DNA of 54,901 bases, taken from positions 1-54,901 of the forward strand of contig CAMLKK010000020.1 in NCBI GenBank assembly GCA_946480715.1. The letters are read 5' to 3'. The stretch is from an uncultured Bacteriovorax sp. Its GTDB lineage: Bacteria > Bdellovibrionota > Bacteriovoracia > Bacteriovoracales > Bacteriovoracaceae. Below are positions 1 through 7,970 of the stretch, piece by piece. A program made the translations under genes and the position numbers. Below the pieces are notes generated by a model. It ran no database searches. It was not told the origin of the DNA and saw only the letters and a list, made by a program, of their open reading frames with translations. Position 1 is the first letter of the stretch. The number at the start of each line of letters is the position of its first letter.

Positions 1-1
1 A

Positions 2-445
2 GATTATTCTGAGCACAAGCTTCGTGAAAAACTGCGCGAAAAGAAATTCCCTGCAGCGGATATTGAGGATGCTATTAGCAGTGTTAAAGAGCATGGCTAT
101 TTAAAAGAAGACTTATATGCGGAAGCAAGAATCAAAGCTTTCATGAATAAAGGCTATTCAGCAGATTATATTCGCCAAAAACTTAATCAAGAAAAAGTGA
201 CAGTCACCGAAGTTGAAATTTTTGAAATCTTCGACGAGCATAGAATATCTGAGAACGATCAAATTGAACGACTCTTACAAAAAAAATTAAGAGTGATTTC
301 ACCTGATAAAGAGAAGGCCTACAACGATCGACAAAAGGCCATTAGATACGCGCTCTCAAAGGGACATAAACCTGGAGCGGTCTTCACCATACTCAAATCT
401 AAATTCAGCGGAATTCAAATTCAGGAAGAAGAGTTTCATGATTGA
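2..445 (+). CDS. recX: RecX family regulatory protein, 3' part
   Basis: The reading frame is open from base 2 and runs to TGA at 443-445, so the start lies outside the window. The visible ~147 residues show the RecX pattern of repeated three-helix units: EHKLREKLREKKF, then DIEDAISSVKEHGYL, then YSADYIRQKLNQEKV, and near the end AIRYALSKGHKPGAVFTIL. RecX binds RecA filaments and limits recombinase activity in the cytoplasm. In many bacteria recX stands between recA and alaS; here alaS lies about 10 kb downstream. Its last 8 bases overlap the next gene, suggesting co-transcription. I am confident of the family from the helix-repeat pattern, less so of any regulatory detail. Confidence 0.85.
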   Translation, partial: DYSEHKLREKLREKKFPAADIEDAISSVKEHGYLKEDLYAEARIKAFMNKGYSADYIRQKLNQEKVTVTEVEIFEIFDEHRISENDQIERLLQKKLRVISPDKEKAYNDRQKAIRYALSKGHKPGAVFTILKSKFSGIQIQEEEFHD

Positions 446-1046
446 GAGAATTCAGCAGGGAGAAATTGTTGTCATCGATAATTTTTTCTCAGCTGAATTG
501 TGCAAACATTTTTCAAATTCAAAAAAATTTCATCGTGGTCCAGATCAAAACTATCAAGGTCGTGCCAGCGTATTAACAGAAGAAGAAAGAAAAGAATTAC
601 AAAACAAACTAGAAACTCTTTTAAACATCAAAATCGATCAGCAGTTTATTTCGCGAGTGAGAGTGGCCAACAAAACGGACAGAAATACTGAAAAGAGTTT
701 CGTTCATTACGATCCTTTTCCTCTCGTTGGAATCATTTACCTCTCAAATACAAATCTTGACTCAACAAGCTTCGGGACACATTTCTACGAATACAAAAAT
801 AATGGAAAAAAAAGAGCTCATTACGAGATAGAAGTTGAAACGTGGAAGTGGTCTCTTATTTTAGAAAATCACTCCAAGGATCTGAGTCTGTGGAAAAAAT
901 GGAACTCTATCGACTATAAAATCGGACGCTTAGTCTTATTCGATGGTGGCTTATTTCATTCTGGTCCACTGGAAGTTTTCGGTGAAAACGATGAAACTGG
1001 AAGATGTACGCTGGAGTTTTTCACCTATTTTAGAAAAGATTTCTAG
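438..1046 (+). CDS. DUF6445-like 2OG-Fe(II) dioxygenase-fold protein
   Basis: A 202-residue protein whose start overlaps recX by 8 bases, with a good ribosome site (AGGAAGAAGAG) inside recX. It carries the double-stranded beta-helix iron-binding layout: H90-x-D92 in FVHYDPFP, a distal H174 in GGLFHSGP, and R189 placed where a 2-oxoglutarate-binding Arg is expected. The N-terminal IVVIDNFFSAELC and central VGIIYLSN resemble DUF6445/prolyl-4-hydroxylase-like proteins. Known relatives hydroxylate or otherwise oxidise proteins or small molecules; the substrate here is unknown. No signal peptide is seen, so it is probably cytoplasmic. It sits directly before the small peptide gene, making that peptide a possible substrate (inference). 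The fold call is fairly firm, the activity is not shown. Confidence 0.8.
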   Translation: MIERIQQGEIVVIDNFFSAELCKHFSNSKKFHRGPDQNYQGRASVLTEEERKELQNKLETLLNIKIDQQFISRVRVANKTDRNTEKSFVHYDPFPLVGIIYLSNTNLDSTSFGTHFYEYKNNGKKRAHYEIEVETWKWSLILENHSKDLSLWKKWNSIDYKIGRLVLFDGGLFHSGPLEVFGENDETGRCTLEFFTYFRKDF

Positions 1047-1075
1047 TTTACAGCTGTCCCGACTCATTTTAAGAT
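1047..1075 (+). promoter_or_regulatory. Sigma70-type promoter for the small peptide gene
   Basis: TTTACA at 1047-1052 and TAAGAT at 1070-1075 are separated by exactly 17 bases, starting right after the oxygenase stop codon. Transcription would begin near 1082, about 23 bases before the GTG of the peptide gene. The same TTTACA-17-TATAAC layout precedes rpoZ in this window. Confidence 0.45.
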
Positions 1076-1104
1076 TAAATCCAACCTAAAAAAGTTAACA
1101 AATT

Positions 1105-1326
1105 GTGAAAAAAGACGACTCTGACAATAATGCACCTTCTTCAAGTGACAAACTTGTTCCGGGGGAAGTTAAAAAAGCTGGCGAATTTAAATTCAGCCAT
1201 GGCTTCGGTACAGCTGTTCTTCTTATTCTTATTCCTGGAAATCAGGCCTACGGCAGTGGTTACTGCTCGAGAGGACACTATTACAGCATCAGCCCTCCGG
1301 GCCCTGGATATCCTTGCGGTAGCTAG
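1105..1326 (+). CDS. Small Cys/Gly/Tyr/Pro-rich peptide, candidate precursor peptide
   Basis: A 73-residue ORF from GTG at 1105; an in-frame stop at 1096 excludes a longer form. The first ~30 residues are polar and charged (MKKDDSDNNAPSSSDK), followed by a short hydrophobic stretch GTAVLLILIPG (35-45) and a tail rich in Gly, Tyr, Ser and Pro with two cysteines (C54 and C71: GSGYCSRGHYYS and PPGPGYPCGS). This leader/core-like layout, its own promoter-like sequence, and neighbours coding for a PqqD-like protein, a radical SAM enzyme, an oxygenase and group transferases suggest a modified peptide precursor (inference). Its TAG shares the palindrome CTAG (1323-1326) with the stop of the convergent gene. 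The ribosome site is weak (AAAAAAG). I do not recognise the family; it could also be a small secreted or structural peptide, or not expressed. Confidence 0.5.
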   Translation: MKKDDSDNNAPSSSDKLVPGEVKKAGEFKFSHGFGTAVLLILIPGNQAYGSGYCSRGHYYSISPPGPGYPCGS

Positions 1327-2957
1327 TTTTCAGCACTCCACCATTTCGAGTAAGACGTTTTCCATCGATCAAAATATTTACTGCTTTTATCCACAGGTAA
1401 TTCACATTCTGATTTAGAAATTGTGAGAGGTGAAGTGAAGCCAAGATTTCTCATCGCACGATCAATCATATTTTCACTCAACAAAACGGCCGTACGAGAA
1501 TCGGGAAATTCATTATAGCGATAGTTGTTAACATTCACTGGATACATGAGTGAAAGCGCAACATCCGATCCATCTGGAGCTAAAAGACTATCGATAAGAA
1601 TCTTCTTTGGTTTTAAGTAGGCCATCGCTTCTAAAATAAAAAAAGGTGAAGCTGAATGATAGAGAACTCCAGCGCATACAATAACGTCAAACTCTCCTGG
1701 TGTTAATTTCCAAAGATGATGATGAAGATCCTCTTTAAGAATTTTTACATTTGCTGGGAGTCTTTCTTTTAAAAAAGGAATGCACTTTTCATTGTTTTCA
1801 ATCACTGTAAGCTCAGAAGCATATTCAGCGAGAGTAGCTGAAAAAGCTCCTGCGTTTGGACCTAGCTCTAAAACTTTTTTACCTTCGAACTCATGAATGA
1901 AGTCATCAATAAGAACTTTTTTGCGTATGGGTTCACAATCCAGAGAATCTTTGGATGAAATACCGGCTTCAATGAGTTCTGAACTATCAATTGATTTTCC
2001 TGTTCGTATTAAAGAAGCCGTATATTGCAAGCCACCTAAATTAATATGCACGCGATCATTGGGTAATTTACTGATTCGCTGGAACTCTTTGTAGAAAGTG
2101 GCAAAATGAGGAGGAGCTTCAAAATGAATTTTCTCACTCGCTTCTTCTTCTGCCTGTTTTACCATCCAGCTAACGTTGGTTTTCTTTGAGTACCAAAAGA
2201 GAGTGCGGATCATGGCCGCGGAAAGCTCGGGCGTTTCCTGGATCTTGAAGGCCTTCATAAGTTTAGAAGGAAAATTAAGATCAATATCTTCGTATTGAAC
2301 CAACATCTCTGCAGAGTGGACATATTTGAGAGATGTCTCCATTTGATAATTTAATTTTTCAATGATGGCCTTTCGCTTTTCTTGTTCGTCTTGAATTTCC
2401 AGAAGCCAGGCCGGTTGATCTTTAAGGTTTGAACGAATGATATCGTTTGGATCTCTGAAAATAAAAATCCATGGCGTATTTGGGTAAATTGTCTTGAGCC
2501 AAGGAAGCCACTCTTCACTCGCAAGTTTCACATATAATTTTTTTTCAGGGGCTTTCATGCTGGCAGCATAAGCGCGCATGGCCCCCACAAACATTGCAAT
2601 TTTTTTTGAGATGCTTAGATGAGGAAGCCCTAAAACTTGTTCAGCTGCCCAAGGTTCAGAGAGCACGAGATTGTTAGGATCTTTCGAGAGCATTTGGGAG
2701 ACTAATGTCGATCCACAACGGCTTAGATGAAAAATAAACCCTGAAGGATCTGGAAGATCCAGGTCTTTTAGATAGTGAAGTAGCTCATGTCCGTCGCTGG
2801 TTTTTTTTTCAAGCTCCCAGGCAAAGCGGTTCATTGTGTCTATGAAAAATGGTTCCGTAAATCGAAAGTCAGTGCGCTTGTACCATTCGAGTATGGTTTC
2901 GTTGCCATTTTCATCTTTTATAAATTTCGTAGGAATCCAATCTTTATTAATATTCAT
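1323..2957 (-). CDS. Sulfotransferase-like / SAM methyltransferase fusion protein
   Basis: A 544-residue two-domain protein. Residues ~70-315 look like a PAPS-dependent sulfotransferase: the 5'-phosphosulfate loop FHLSRCGSTLVSQML (76-90) and the 3'-phosphate region WIFIFRDPNDIIRS (163-176). Residues ~345-540 are a class I SAM methyltransferase: motif I KVLELGPNAGAFS (361-373), the acidic residue after TVIEN, and the post-motif DVIVCAGVLYHSASPF. Such a protein could sulfate and methylate one acceptor, or the first domain may bind nucleotide only. It is translationally coupled to the upstream methyltransferase through an ATGA overlap (2954-2957) and meets the small peptide gene tail to tail. 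An A9 run lies near codon 52. Acceptor unknown; it would be cytoplasmic, with no signal or membrane segment. Both domain calls are motif-based. Confidence 0.82.
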   Translation of the reverse strand: MNINKDWIPTKFIKDENGNETILEWYKRTDFRFTEPFFIDTMNRFAWELEKKTSDGHELLHYLKDLDLPDPSGFIFHLSRCGSTLVSQMLSKDPNNLVLSEPWAAEQVLGLPHLSISKKIAMFVGAMRAYAASMKAPEKKLYVKLASEEWLPWLKTIYPNTPWIFIFRDPNDIIRSNLKDQPAWLLEIQDEQEKRKAIIEKLNYQMETSLKYVHSAEMLVQYEDIDLNFPSKLMKAFKIQETPELSAAMIRTLFWYSKKTNVSWMVKQAEEEASEKIHFEAPPHFATFYKEFQRISKLPNDRVHINLGGLQYTASLIRTGKSIDSSELIEAGISSKDSLDCEPIRKKVLIDDFIHEFEGKKVLELGPNAGAFSATLAEYASELTVIENNEKCIPFLKERLPANVKILKEDLHHHLWKLTPGEFDVIVCAGVLYHSASPFFILEAMAYLKPKKILIDSLLAPDGSDVALSLMYPVNVNNYRYNEFPDSRTAVLLSENMIDRAMRNLGFTSPLTISKSECELPVDKSSKYFDRWKTSYSKWWSAEN

Positions 2958-3913
2958 AGTTTCTTCATTTGATAGACGCTGTTCCAGCCAACATTATGAT
3001 TCTGTAATGAGTTTTGCTGGGCCTTCCTGTATGTAGAGCGTTCTCCGGAATATGCTACTTTTTCCGAAAAGTTCAAAGTGCGTGAATTATCCTTCATCAA
3101 GAAAACCAAATCTTCTTTTTTACTGTACAAAACAAGCTCATGTTTAAAGAAGCTTTCCAGAGGAATAAGTTTGTTTTCATGATCAAGAATTTCAAGCATC
3201 GTTATTTGAATAACAGCAATTCCTCTGTCTTCAAGTAAATTGTAAACTTCATCAATCATTGAAATTTTATCTTCAATGTATCTAAACGTTGCAAACGAGT
3301 AAATAAAATTGAATTTTTCATTGAGGAAGGAACGGAGTTTGGAATTGTTTAGGTTGCATTCAATTATTCGTGGAAGTTTCAGAGTTGATATATCAAAAGA
3401 AAAAAAATCGGCCACTACGAGCGGATCGACTGATTCACCAGGCAAACTCACTCCAATGCTGTCGCATAATTTAAATCTTTGCTGAATTTCCATAAGGGCA
3501 CGGCCGGTACCACAACCAATATCGAGAACCTTCGAACCGGCCGATAAAAGTTCATGGATTTTTCTCAAAAGGTTGACCTGGCCAGCGCTTCTGATTTTTG
3601 TTTCGAAAAAAGAAAACGAGCGATTGCGAAAAGCTTCATAACATACGTGATTCTTATATTTTTGCTGGTACATTTTGGGATGATTGAGCATGAGATAAAA
3701 ATCATCTATAGCAGGAACCGTTGCTTGAACTTGAGAAAGACCATTAAAAAACAAAATAACCTTTAAGATTTCTTTATGTGCTAACAAAAAGGCGAATTCG
3801 TTCTGCCTGATGACTTCTTCGATCGTCTGGCCAAGATGCATAACGACGACATCGGTAGGTTCAAAGTGCCGAGGATCATTGTTAAATGTAATGTCTGTAT
3901 TGCCTGAAGTCAT
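2954..3913 (-). CDS. Class I SAM-dependent methyltransferase with N-terminal extension
   Basis: A 319-residue protein with SAM motif I KVLDIGCGTGRALMEI at about 128-143, acidic and post-motif regions after it (FNFIYSFATFRYIEDK), and a ~110-residue N-terminal extension without a recognisable domain. It probably methylates a small molecule, glycan or peptide made by this island. The ATG at 3913 has no ribosome site of its own: the only strong one (AAGGAG, 3944-3949) serves an upstream ATG at 3939 whose 9-codon frame runs through twelve adenines and stops at a TGA overlapping this ATG. One extra adenine would fuse that start in frame to this protein. Its downstream end couples to the fusion protein gene by ATGA. 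The methyltransferase class is clear, the substrate is unknown. Confidence 0.85.
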   Translation of the reverse strand: MTSGNTDITFNNDPRHFEPTDVVVMHLGQTIEEVIRQNEFAFLLAHKEILKVILFFNGLSQVQATVPAIDDFYLMLNHPKMYQQKYKNHVCYEAFRNRSFSFFETKIRSAGQVNLLRKIHELLSAGSKVLDIGCGTGRALMEIQQRFKLCDSIGVSLPGESVDPLVVADFFSFDISTLKLPRIIECNLNNSKLRSFLNEKFNFIYSFATFRYIEDKISMIDEVYNLLEDRGIAVIQITMLEILDHENKLIPLESFFKHELVLYSKKEDLVFLMKDNSRTLNFSEKVAYSGERSTYRKAQQNSLQNHNVGWNSVYQMKKL

Positions 3914-3949
3914 CTGAGTTTTTTTTTTTTGTTAAGCATCTCGCTCCTT
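3910..3949 (-). promoter_or_regulatory. Leader mini-ORF with strong ribosome site before the methyltransferase
   Basis: On the minus strand AAGGAG (3949-3944) precedes ATG at 3939-3937 by four bases. The frame reads ATG CTT AAC, four AAA codons, CTC AGA TGA, that is MLNKKKKLR. The TGA (3912-3910) overlaps the methyltransferase ATG as ATGA. It may act as a coupled leader peptide or be part of a slippage switch. Confidence 0.5.
3919..3930. repeat. 12-base homopolymer tract (T12 / A12)
   Basis: Twelve consecutive T on the plus strand, read as A12 within the leader mini-ORF. Other runs I noticed in this island are 8-9 bases (for example T9 at 2801-2809), so it stands out in length and in its position between a strong ribosome site and a gene start. 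Such tracts can vary by slippage, or be miscounted in sequencing. Confidence 0.85.
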
Positions 3950-3994
3950 ACATAAAATTGCAATCTCAAATAACTTTTCCCGAATGATGAGATT

Positions 3995-4013
3995 TGCTAT
4001 ACGCTAGTTTCAT
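3995..4013 (+). promoter_or_regulatory. Extended -10 promoter element of the GT-B glycosyltransferase gene
   Basis: TGCTATACG fits an extended -10 (TG-n-TATACG, hexamer 3998-4003), with a predicted start near 4010, 17 bases before the ATG. No good -35 lies at 17-18 bases (TTTTCC/CTTTTC). Its continuation CGCTAGTTTCAT nearly repeats an element upstream of alaS. Confidence 0.4.
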
Positions 4014-4026
4014 CGGGGAATTCAGA

Positions 4027-5325
4027 ATGAAAATCGCGTTGCTTTATAGCTTCGAAAAATCTATTTGGAAAAGTTGTCAAACAATCAGCACAAACCTGGT
4101 GGCAACATACCGGCATGTACTTAAAGAAAACGAAATTGTTTCTTATAATCTTAGCACTCGTATGAGTTCTTATGAACAGCTCGAACTTGCTCGCGAATTG
4201 GTCAGTCAGGGTTTAACTCACATATCGTTTGTGGATCACATGCCACATCCTGAAATTCTTATTAAATATTTGGACCATTATTACTCAGAAAATGGTGTCA
4301 CAGATCGCCCTACTCTTATTTTTCACGTCTTCGGTGATTTCACTCTATATGGAAAAGAGTGGATTGAAAGTGATCGCTATCTGAAGAAATTCAAGATCAA
4401 ATTTGTTTGTGCATCAGAACGACAAAAAGATTTGGTTTCAAAATTCTTAAATGACAACACGAAAGGAATCTACACTTGCCCCTTTCCTGTTGATGAAAAC
4501 CTATTCTTCTTTTCGGAAGAAGAAAGAATTAATCAACGTAAGAAATTAGGACTCGATTCCGATACGATTGCATTTATCTATACCGGCAGAATGAGTTTGC
4601 AGAAAAAAGTTTATGAACTCATGACTGATTTTGCCAATTTTCTCGAGACAACTAATTTGCCCGCAGTTCTCTATTTTGCTGGAGAATTTGATGATCTTGG
4701 AAATCCATTTACAGGCGTCCATACGAAGAACGGCGAATTTGCACTTCGCTTTCAACAGGCCCACGATTGTCTAAAACCTCATGTAAAAAGAAATATTCGG
4801 TATATTGGCAATCTTTCACAGATCGATTTATTTAAGCATTATAACGCTTCAGACGTTTTTATTTCTCTGAGCGCTCACAATGATGAAGACTATGGAATGT
4901 CTCCGGCCGAAGCACTCTGTACGGGGTTACCGGGAATTCTTTCTGATTGGGCAGGATACGCTTCATTCAACCTTAATAACAAGAATGCGTGCACTCTAAT
5001 TCCCACAAAGATGAAAGGCGCGGACATTGTTTACGACAGTAAAATTCTTCTTAAAGAATTATTTGCAATGATGATCAAAGCTCCTGAGATATACAAAAAC
5101 AGATTAGAACTCAGCAAAATAAACTCAAGTGTATTTACTATTGCTGGAGCAAAAAACAACTTGGAGCGAATTCTTCATGAGAGGGAAAATCAATTTTCCG
5201 GTTTTACGGAAATGATGAATGAGCTAGCTAAGGCATTCAATCAACCGACTCCTCCTTTTGTTGAATTTCAAAAAACTTATAACCAGCTTTATAAAGAAAT
5301 GTATGACAGCTATTTATCAAAATAA
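4027..5325 (+). CDS. GT-B fold glycosyltransferase (GT4-like)
   Basis: A 432-residue protein starting at ATG 4027 (MKIALLYSFEK); an in-frame TTG at 3994 would sit inside the predicted promoter, so I reject it. The C-terminal half has the GT4 donor-binding layout: FIYTGRMSLQKKVYEL, then VFISLSAHNDEDYGMSPAEAL, which carries the acidic residues of the E-x7-E type motif, then GLPGILSDWAGY. Family members transfer a sugar from a nucleotide donor to a glycan, lipid, protein or small molecule. No signal peptide or membrane segment is apparent, so it acts in the cytoplasm. The next gene overlaps it by 23 bases and is probably co-translated. Family confident; acceptor and sugar unknown. Divergently transcribed from the methyltransferase operon. 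Confidence 0.85.
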   Translation: MKIALLYSFEKSIWKSCQTISTNLVATYRHVLKENEIVSYNLSTRMSSYEQLELARELVSQGLTHISFVDHMPHPEILIKYLDHYYSENGVTDRPTLIFHVFGDFTLYGKEWIESDRYLKKFKIKFVCASERQKDLVSKFLNDNTKGIYTCPFPVDENLFFFSEEERINQRKKLGLDSDTIAFIYTGRMSLQKKVYELMTDFANFLETTNLPAVLYFAGEFDDLGNPFTGVHTKNGEFALRFQQAHDCLKPHVKRNIRYIGNLSQIDLFKHYNASDVFISLSAHNDEDYGMSPAEALCTGLPGILSDWAGYASFNLNNKNACTLIPTKMKGADIVYDSKILLKELFAMMIKAPEIYKNRLELSKINSSVFTIAGAKNNLERILHERENQFSGFTEMMNELAKAFNQPTPPFVEFQKTYNQLYKEMYDSYLSK

Positions 5326-6322
5326 TTTCAGACTATTTAAAGAGATGTATCTCGAAAATAGAATCAATATAGATGAAGTCAATCTGTTGGCCTATCCATA
5401 CGATAAAGCTATTTTACCTCACGATCATAGCCATATTACATTCGGTCCTTGGATGACAACATACGCATCCAATCTTTTGCACATTAATCTTTTCCAGGTT
5501 ACTTCATCAATACAGCTTAAGAAATTTCCGTATGTTCTTGTCAGAGACGGATTATTTACATTGCTTGATTTTTTCAACCGCTTTCCATCTCCAAAAGATT
5601 TTAAGCCACTTTTTTTAGTGCATAGAAATTTTCAATCTTTCATCCCGGTCGAATGGAAAGAAAAGATTCTGTATTATGATTATGAGTTCTTTCATAAGAA
5701 TCACGGTAGCTTCAACAACATGCTCATAGTGAAAGGTTTATGGATGGAAGGAATTCTCGATCAGGAATCTCTCATTGATAAATTCTCAAAAATTATCGAG
5801 ATGAATTATTTTCGAAAAATGCTGATCTGCTTGCCACCTCGTCACAATTATTTCATCAACAGCGAATGGACAGGCGATCGAGATCTTGCAAACCTTATAA
5901 ATAAATTCGTTAAGTTTTTAGATCAAGACATTAAACATAAGATTGATTTTGAATTTATTAGTTGGGAAGATTTCTACTCAATTCAAGATGTTCAGCTTTA
6001 TCATTTTACTGATCTTAATTCCAAGTCACTCTTGTACATAGACGATTACTCAAACTATTACCTTTTGAAAAAAGGTGCATACCCGCTATCAATACCTGTC
6101 ACGCATTCAAATAGTGATCAGGACATCATCGCTCACGCCTCTCACTTTCATGGAATACGTATTTTTTCTGAAATTAAGGAAGATAAAGACCGCTTTAAAG
6201 AAGTTCAGAAAACATTTGAGCTGTTGGAAATTCCGGGTGGTGAGAAATTACCTCTTACTGCTTTTCGTTCACTACTTAAATATCAAAACGAATTCAGCAC
6301 TGTACTTGGTCAGTATTCCTAA
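5303..6322 (+). CDS. Hypothetical protein coupled to the glycosyltransferase
   Basis: I do not recognise this ~339-residue protein. The start at 5303 (MTAIYQNNFRLFKEMY) lies 23 bases inside the preceding gene; ATG at 5345 is an alternative. It is rich in aromatic and charged residues, with no signal peptide, membrane segment or common catalytic motif that I can name. Possible features are LPHDHSHITFGPW near the N-terminus and VTHSNSDQDIIAHASHFHG near residue 270, both histidine-rich and possibly binding metal or substrate (inference). Its partnership with a GT-B glycosyltransferase suggests a glycan or small-molecule modification role. Its 3' end overlaps the convergent radical SAM gene by 29 bases. 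Its codons look AT-rich beside alaS, compatible with acquisition by transfer. Confidence 0.75.
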   Translation: MTAIYQNNFRLFKEMYLENRINIDEVNLLAYPYDKAILPHDHSHITFGPWMTTYASNLLHINLFQVTSSIQLKKFPYVLVRDGLFTLLDFFNRFPSPKDFKPLFLVHRNFQSFIPVEWKEKILYYDYEFFHKNHGSFNNMLIVKGLWMEGILDQESLIDKFSKIIEMNYFRKMLICLPPRHNYFINSEWTGDRDLANLINKFVKFLDQDIKHKIDFEFISWEDFYSIQDVQLYHFTDLNSKSLLYIDDYSNYYLLKKGAYPLSIPVTHSNSDQDIIAHASHFHGIRIFSEIKEDKDRFKEVQKTFELLEIPGGEKLPLTAFRSLLKYQNEFSTVLGQYS

Positions 6323-7970
6323 AGATTGATTGTCTACTCTGATTAAGAAGCTGCAAATGAATAGGAAAATCCGGTTGGTTAAAAATTTTCTCTAGAACAT
6401 AGTCTACATTCGAATCTAGTCCGTACTGTGAAACATAATCTTCATCCAGGATTGGATTATCAGCGTTGTATACGTTATGCAAAATTTTTCTAAGCTCATT
6501 GAATTGAGCTGCTACCTTTGGAAAATTGGTACCATTTAAGTAGTTGAAGTAAAAATCATTAAAATAATTAAGCAAGGCTTCTTTCGTTTTTATTCCAAAG
6601 AAAAGCATATTTTTGTTTGAAAATTTATTCTCGAACAAACATCTCGCCATAACAAAATAAAGTCGCATTTCAATATATTCTTCAAATGTGAAGGTAGAAG
6701 TTGAGACGATATGTTCGCAAACGTGACCTGCAGGTGATTTGCTTTTAACGGTTTTAATTTTCCATTTTTCTCTATAGACAGGTTCATGAGCTTCAGTGTT
6801 GATAAGAACGTGAAATGGGAACGCTTGAACCATAAAGCCTAAGCTGTAAGTTTCAGCTAAAGTAATACTCCAGCTTTCAAAGGTTTCTCCTGGACACCCT
6901 AGAATGAGCTGGCAGCAAACTGGACTACCTTCTCTTCTTAGTCGATCTGCTACAGCGACAATTTTTTCAAACTTAATATTTTTTCTACCAATAGAATTTA
7001 AAGTCACTTCTGAAGTGGATTGAATGCCAATATTATAAACGGTAGAGAGTCCAGATTTATAAAGTAAGAGTGCGATATCTGCCACTCTTTCTGGGTGATT
7101 TTTAGCCGCAAAAAATACCACCTGAGTTCCGTTGTAATTGTCTTTGAGATTTACAAATTCATTACAAATTTCAAGGTCTCTTTCGATGATTCCAAAATTA
7201 GCGTCAGCTATCCATAGAGTTTTTACTCCTAAATGTGAAATCCATTCGATTTCTTTTTTAACGTTATCCATACTGAACAATCGCAATTTGCTCATTGTAC
7301 TTGAGCCCCAATTGCAAAAGGTACAGGAGTATGGGCAGCCACGATTTGTTTCAATGGTGATTTTCAAAGACTCGGTTCGCCCCTTTTGTTGCTGCATCCA
7401 TTTTTCGAAGTATTCTTTATTGTCCAACCAAGGGCTAATTGGGAATTCTTTAAGGACTTCAGGAGCACCGGTGTCTCTGATGTTTCTATCTGTGCTCTGA
7501 ACAACCAGGCCGGATATGTTTTCATAGTCTGTTTTGTTTTCTAAACGTTTAAGTAAAATTTTCTGAAAAGGAATTTCTCCATCTTTTTTTACAACGATAT
7601 CAATCTGTGGATTTTGTTGAAAGAAAGTTGGATTTTTATAATCTAAATCGGGACCGCCTGCTACGACGAGACATTTAGGATTTACCTTTTTAACAATTTC
7701 AGCAATTTTAAAAATGAGTTCTCTGTTCCAAATGTAACAGCTAATCCCTAGTACATCGACGTTTGCAAGATTAAATTTTTTAATGAAGTTTTCATGTCCT
7801 TCTTCAATTTCTTTTTGAGCAGCTTTGAGTGAAAAAAAATGAAGAGGATTAAGCCAATTAACATTTTGTTCAACGACAGGATCTTGATTGGCGTAAGTTT
7901 TCAGCAATGCCCACTGGTAAGGCATATAAACAGATAAATCAATAATAACAATCTGAACATTCAACTTCAT
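6294..7970 (-). CDS. B12-binding-type radical SAM enzyme
   Basis: A 558-residue protein. Residues 1-~170 resemble the cobalamin-binding Rossmann domain of class B radical SAM proteins (VDVLGISCYIWNRELIFKIA, LVVAGGPDLD, DIVVKKDGEIPF); I see no DxHxxG, which many such enzymes lack. The radical SAM core begins with C212-x3-C216-x2-C219 (GCPYSCTFCNWGSS), which binds the [4Fe-4S] cluster, and continues with IGIQSTSEVTLNSIGR and ILGCPGETFESW. Family members often methylate unactivated carbon, including in RiPP cores, but some do other radical chemistry. It overlaps the GT-A gene as ATGA (7967-7970) in an operon with the PqqD-like gene, a pairing frequent in peptide-modifying systems. The substrate is unknown. 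Confidence 0.85.
   Translation of the reverse strand: MKLNVQIVIIDLSVYMPYQWALLKTYANQDPVVEQNVNWLNPLHFFSLKAAQKEIEEGHENFIKKFNLANVDVLGISCYIWNRELIFKIAEIVKKVNPKCLVVAGGPDLDYKNPTFFQQNPQIDIVVKKDGEIPFQKILLKRLENKTDYENISGLVVQSTDRNIRDTGAPEVLKEFPISPWLDNKEYFEKWMQQQKGRTESLKITIETNRGCPYSCTFCNWGSSTMSKLRLFSMDNVKKEIEWISHLGVKTLWIADANFGIIERDLEICNEFVNLKDNYNGTQVVFFAAKNHPERVADIALLLYKSGLSTVYNIGIQSTSEVTLNSIGRKNIKFEKIVAVADRLRREGSPVCCQLILGCPGETFESWSITLAETYSLGFMVQAFPFHVLINTEAHEPVYREKWKIKTVKSKSPAGHVCEHIVSTSTFTFEEYIEMRLYFVMARCLFENKFSNKNMLFFGIKTKEALLNYFNDFYFNYLNGTNFPKVAAQFNELRKILHNVYNADNPILDEDYVSQYGLDSNVDYVLEKIFNQPDFPIHLQLLNQSRQSIFRNTDQVQC

Noticed and set aside
1130..1417. 95-residue plus-strand ORF overlapping the small peptide gene
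   Set aside because: It has no ribosome site, lies out of frame over the peptide and the end of the fusion gene, and its composition looks like a shadow frame.
2801..2809. A9 run in the sulfotransferase-like gene as a second slippage site
   Set aside because: Runs of 8-9 are common in this AT-rich island and the frame is intact; it is not distinctive as the A12 tract is.
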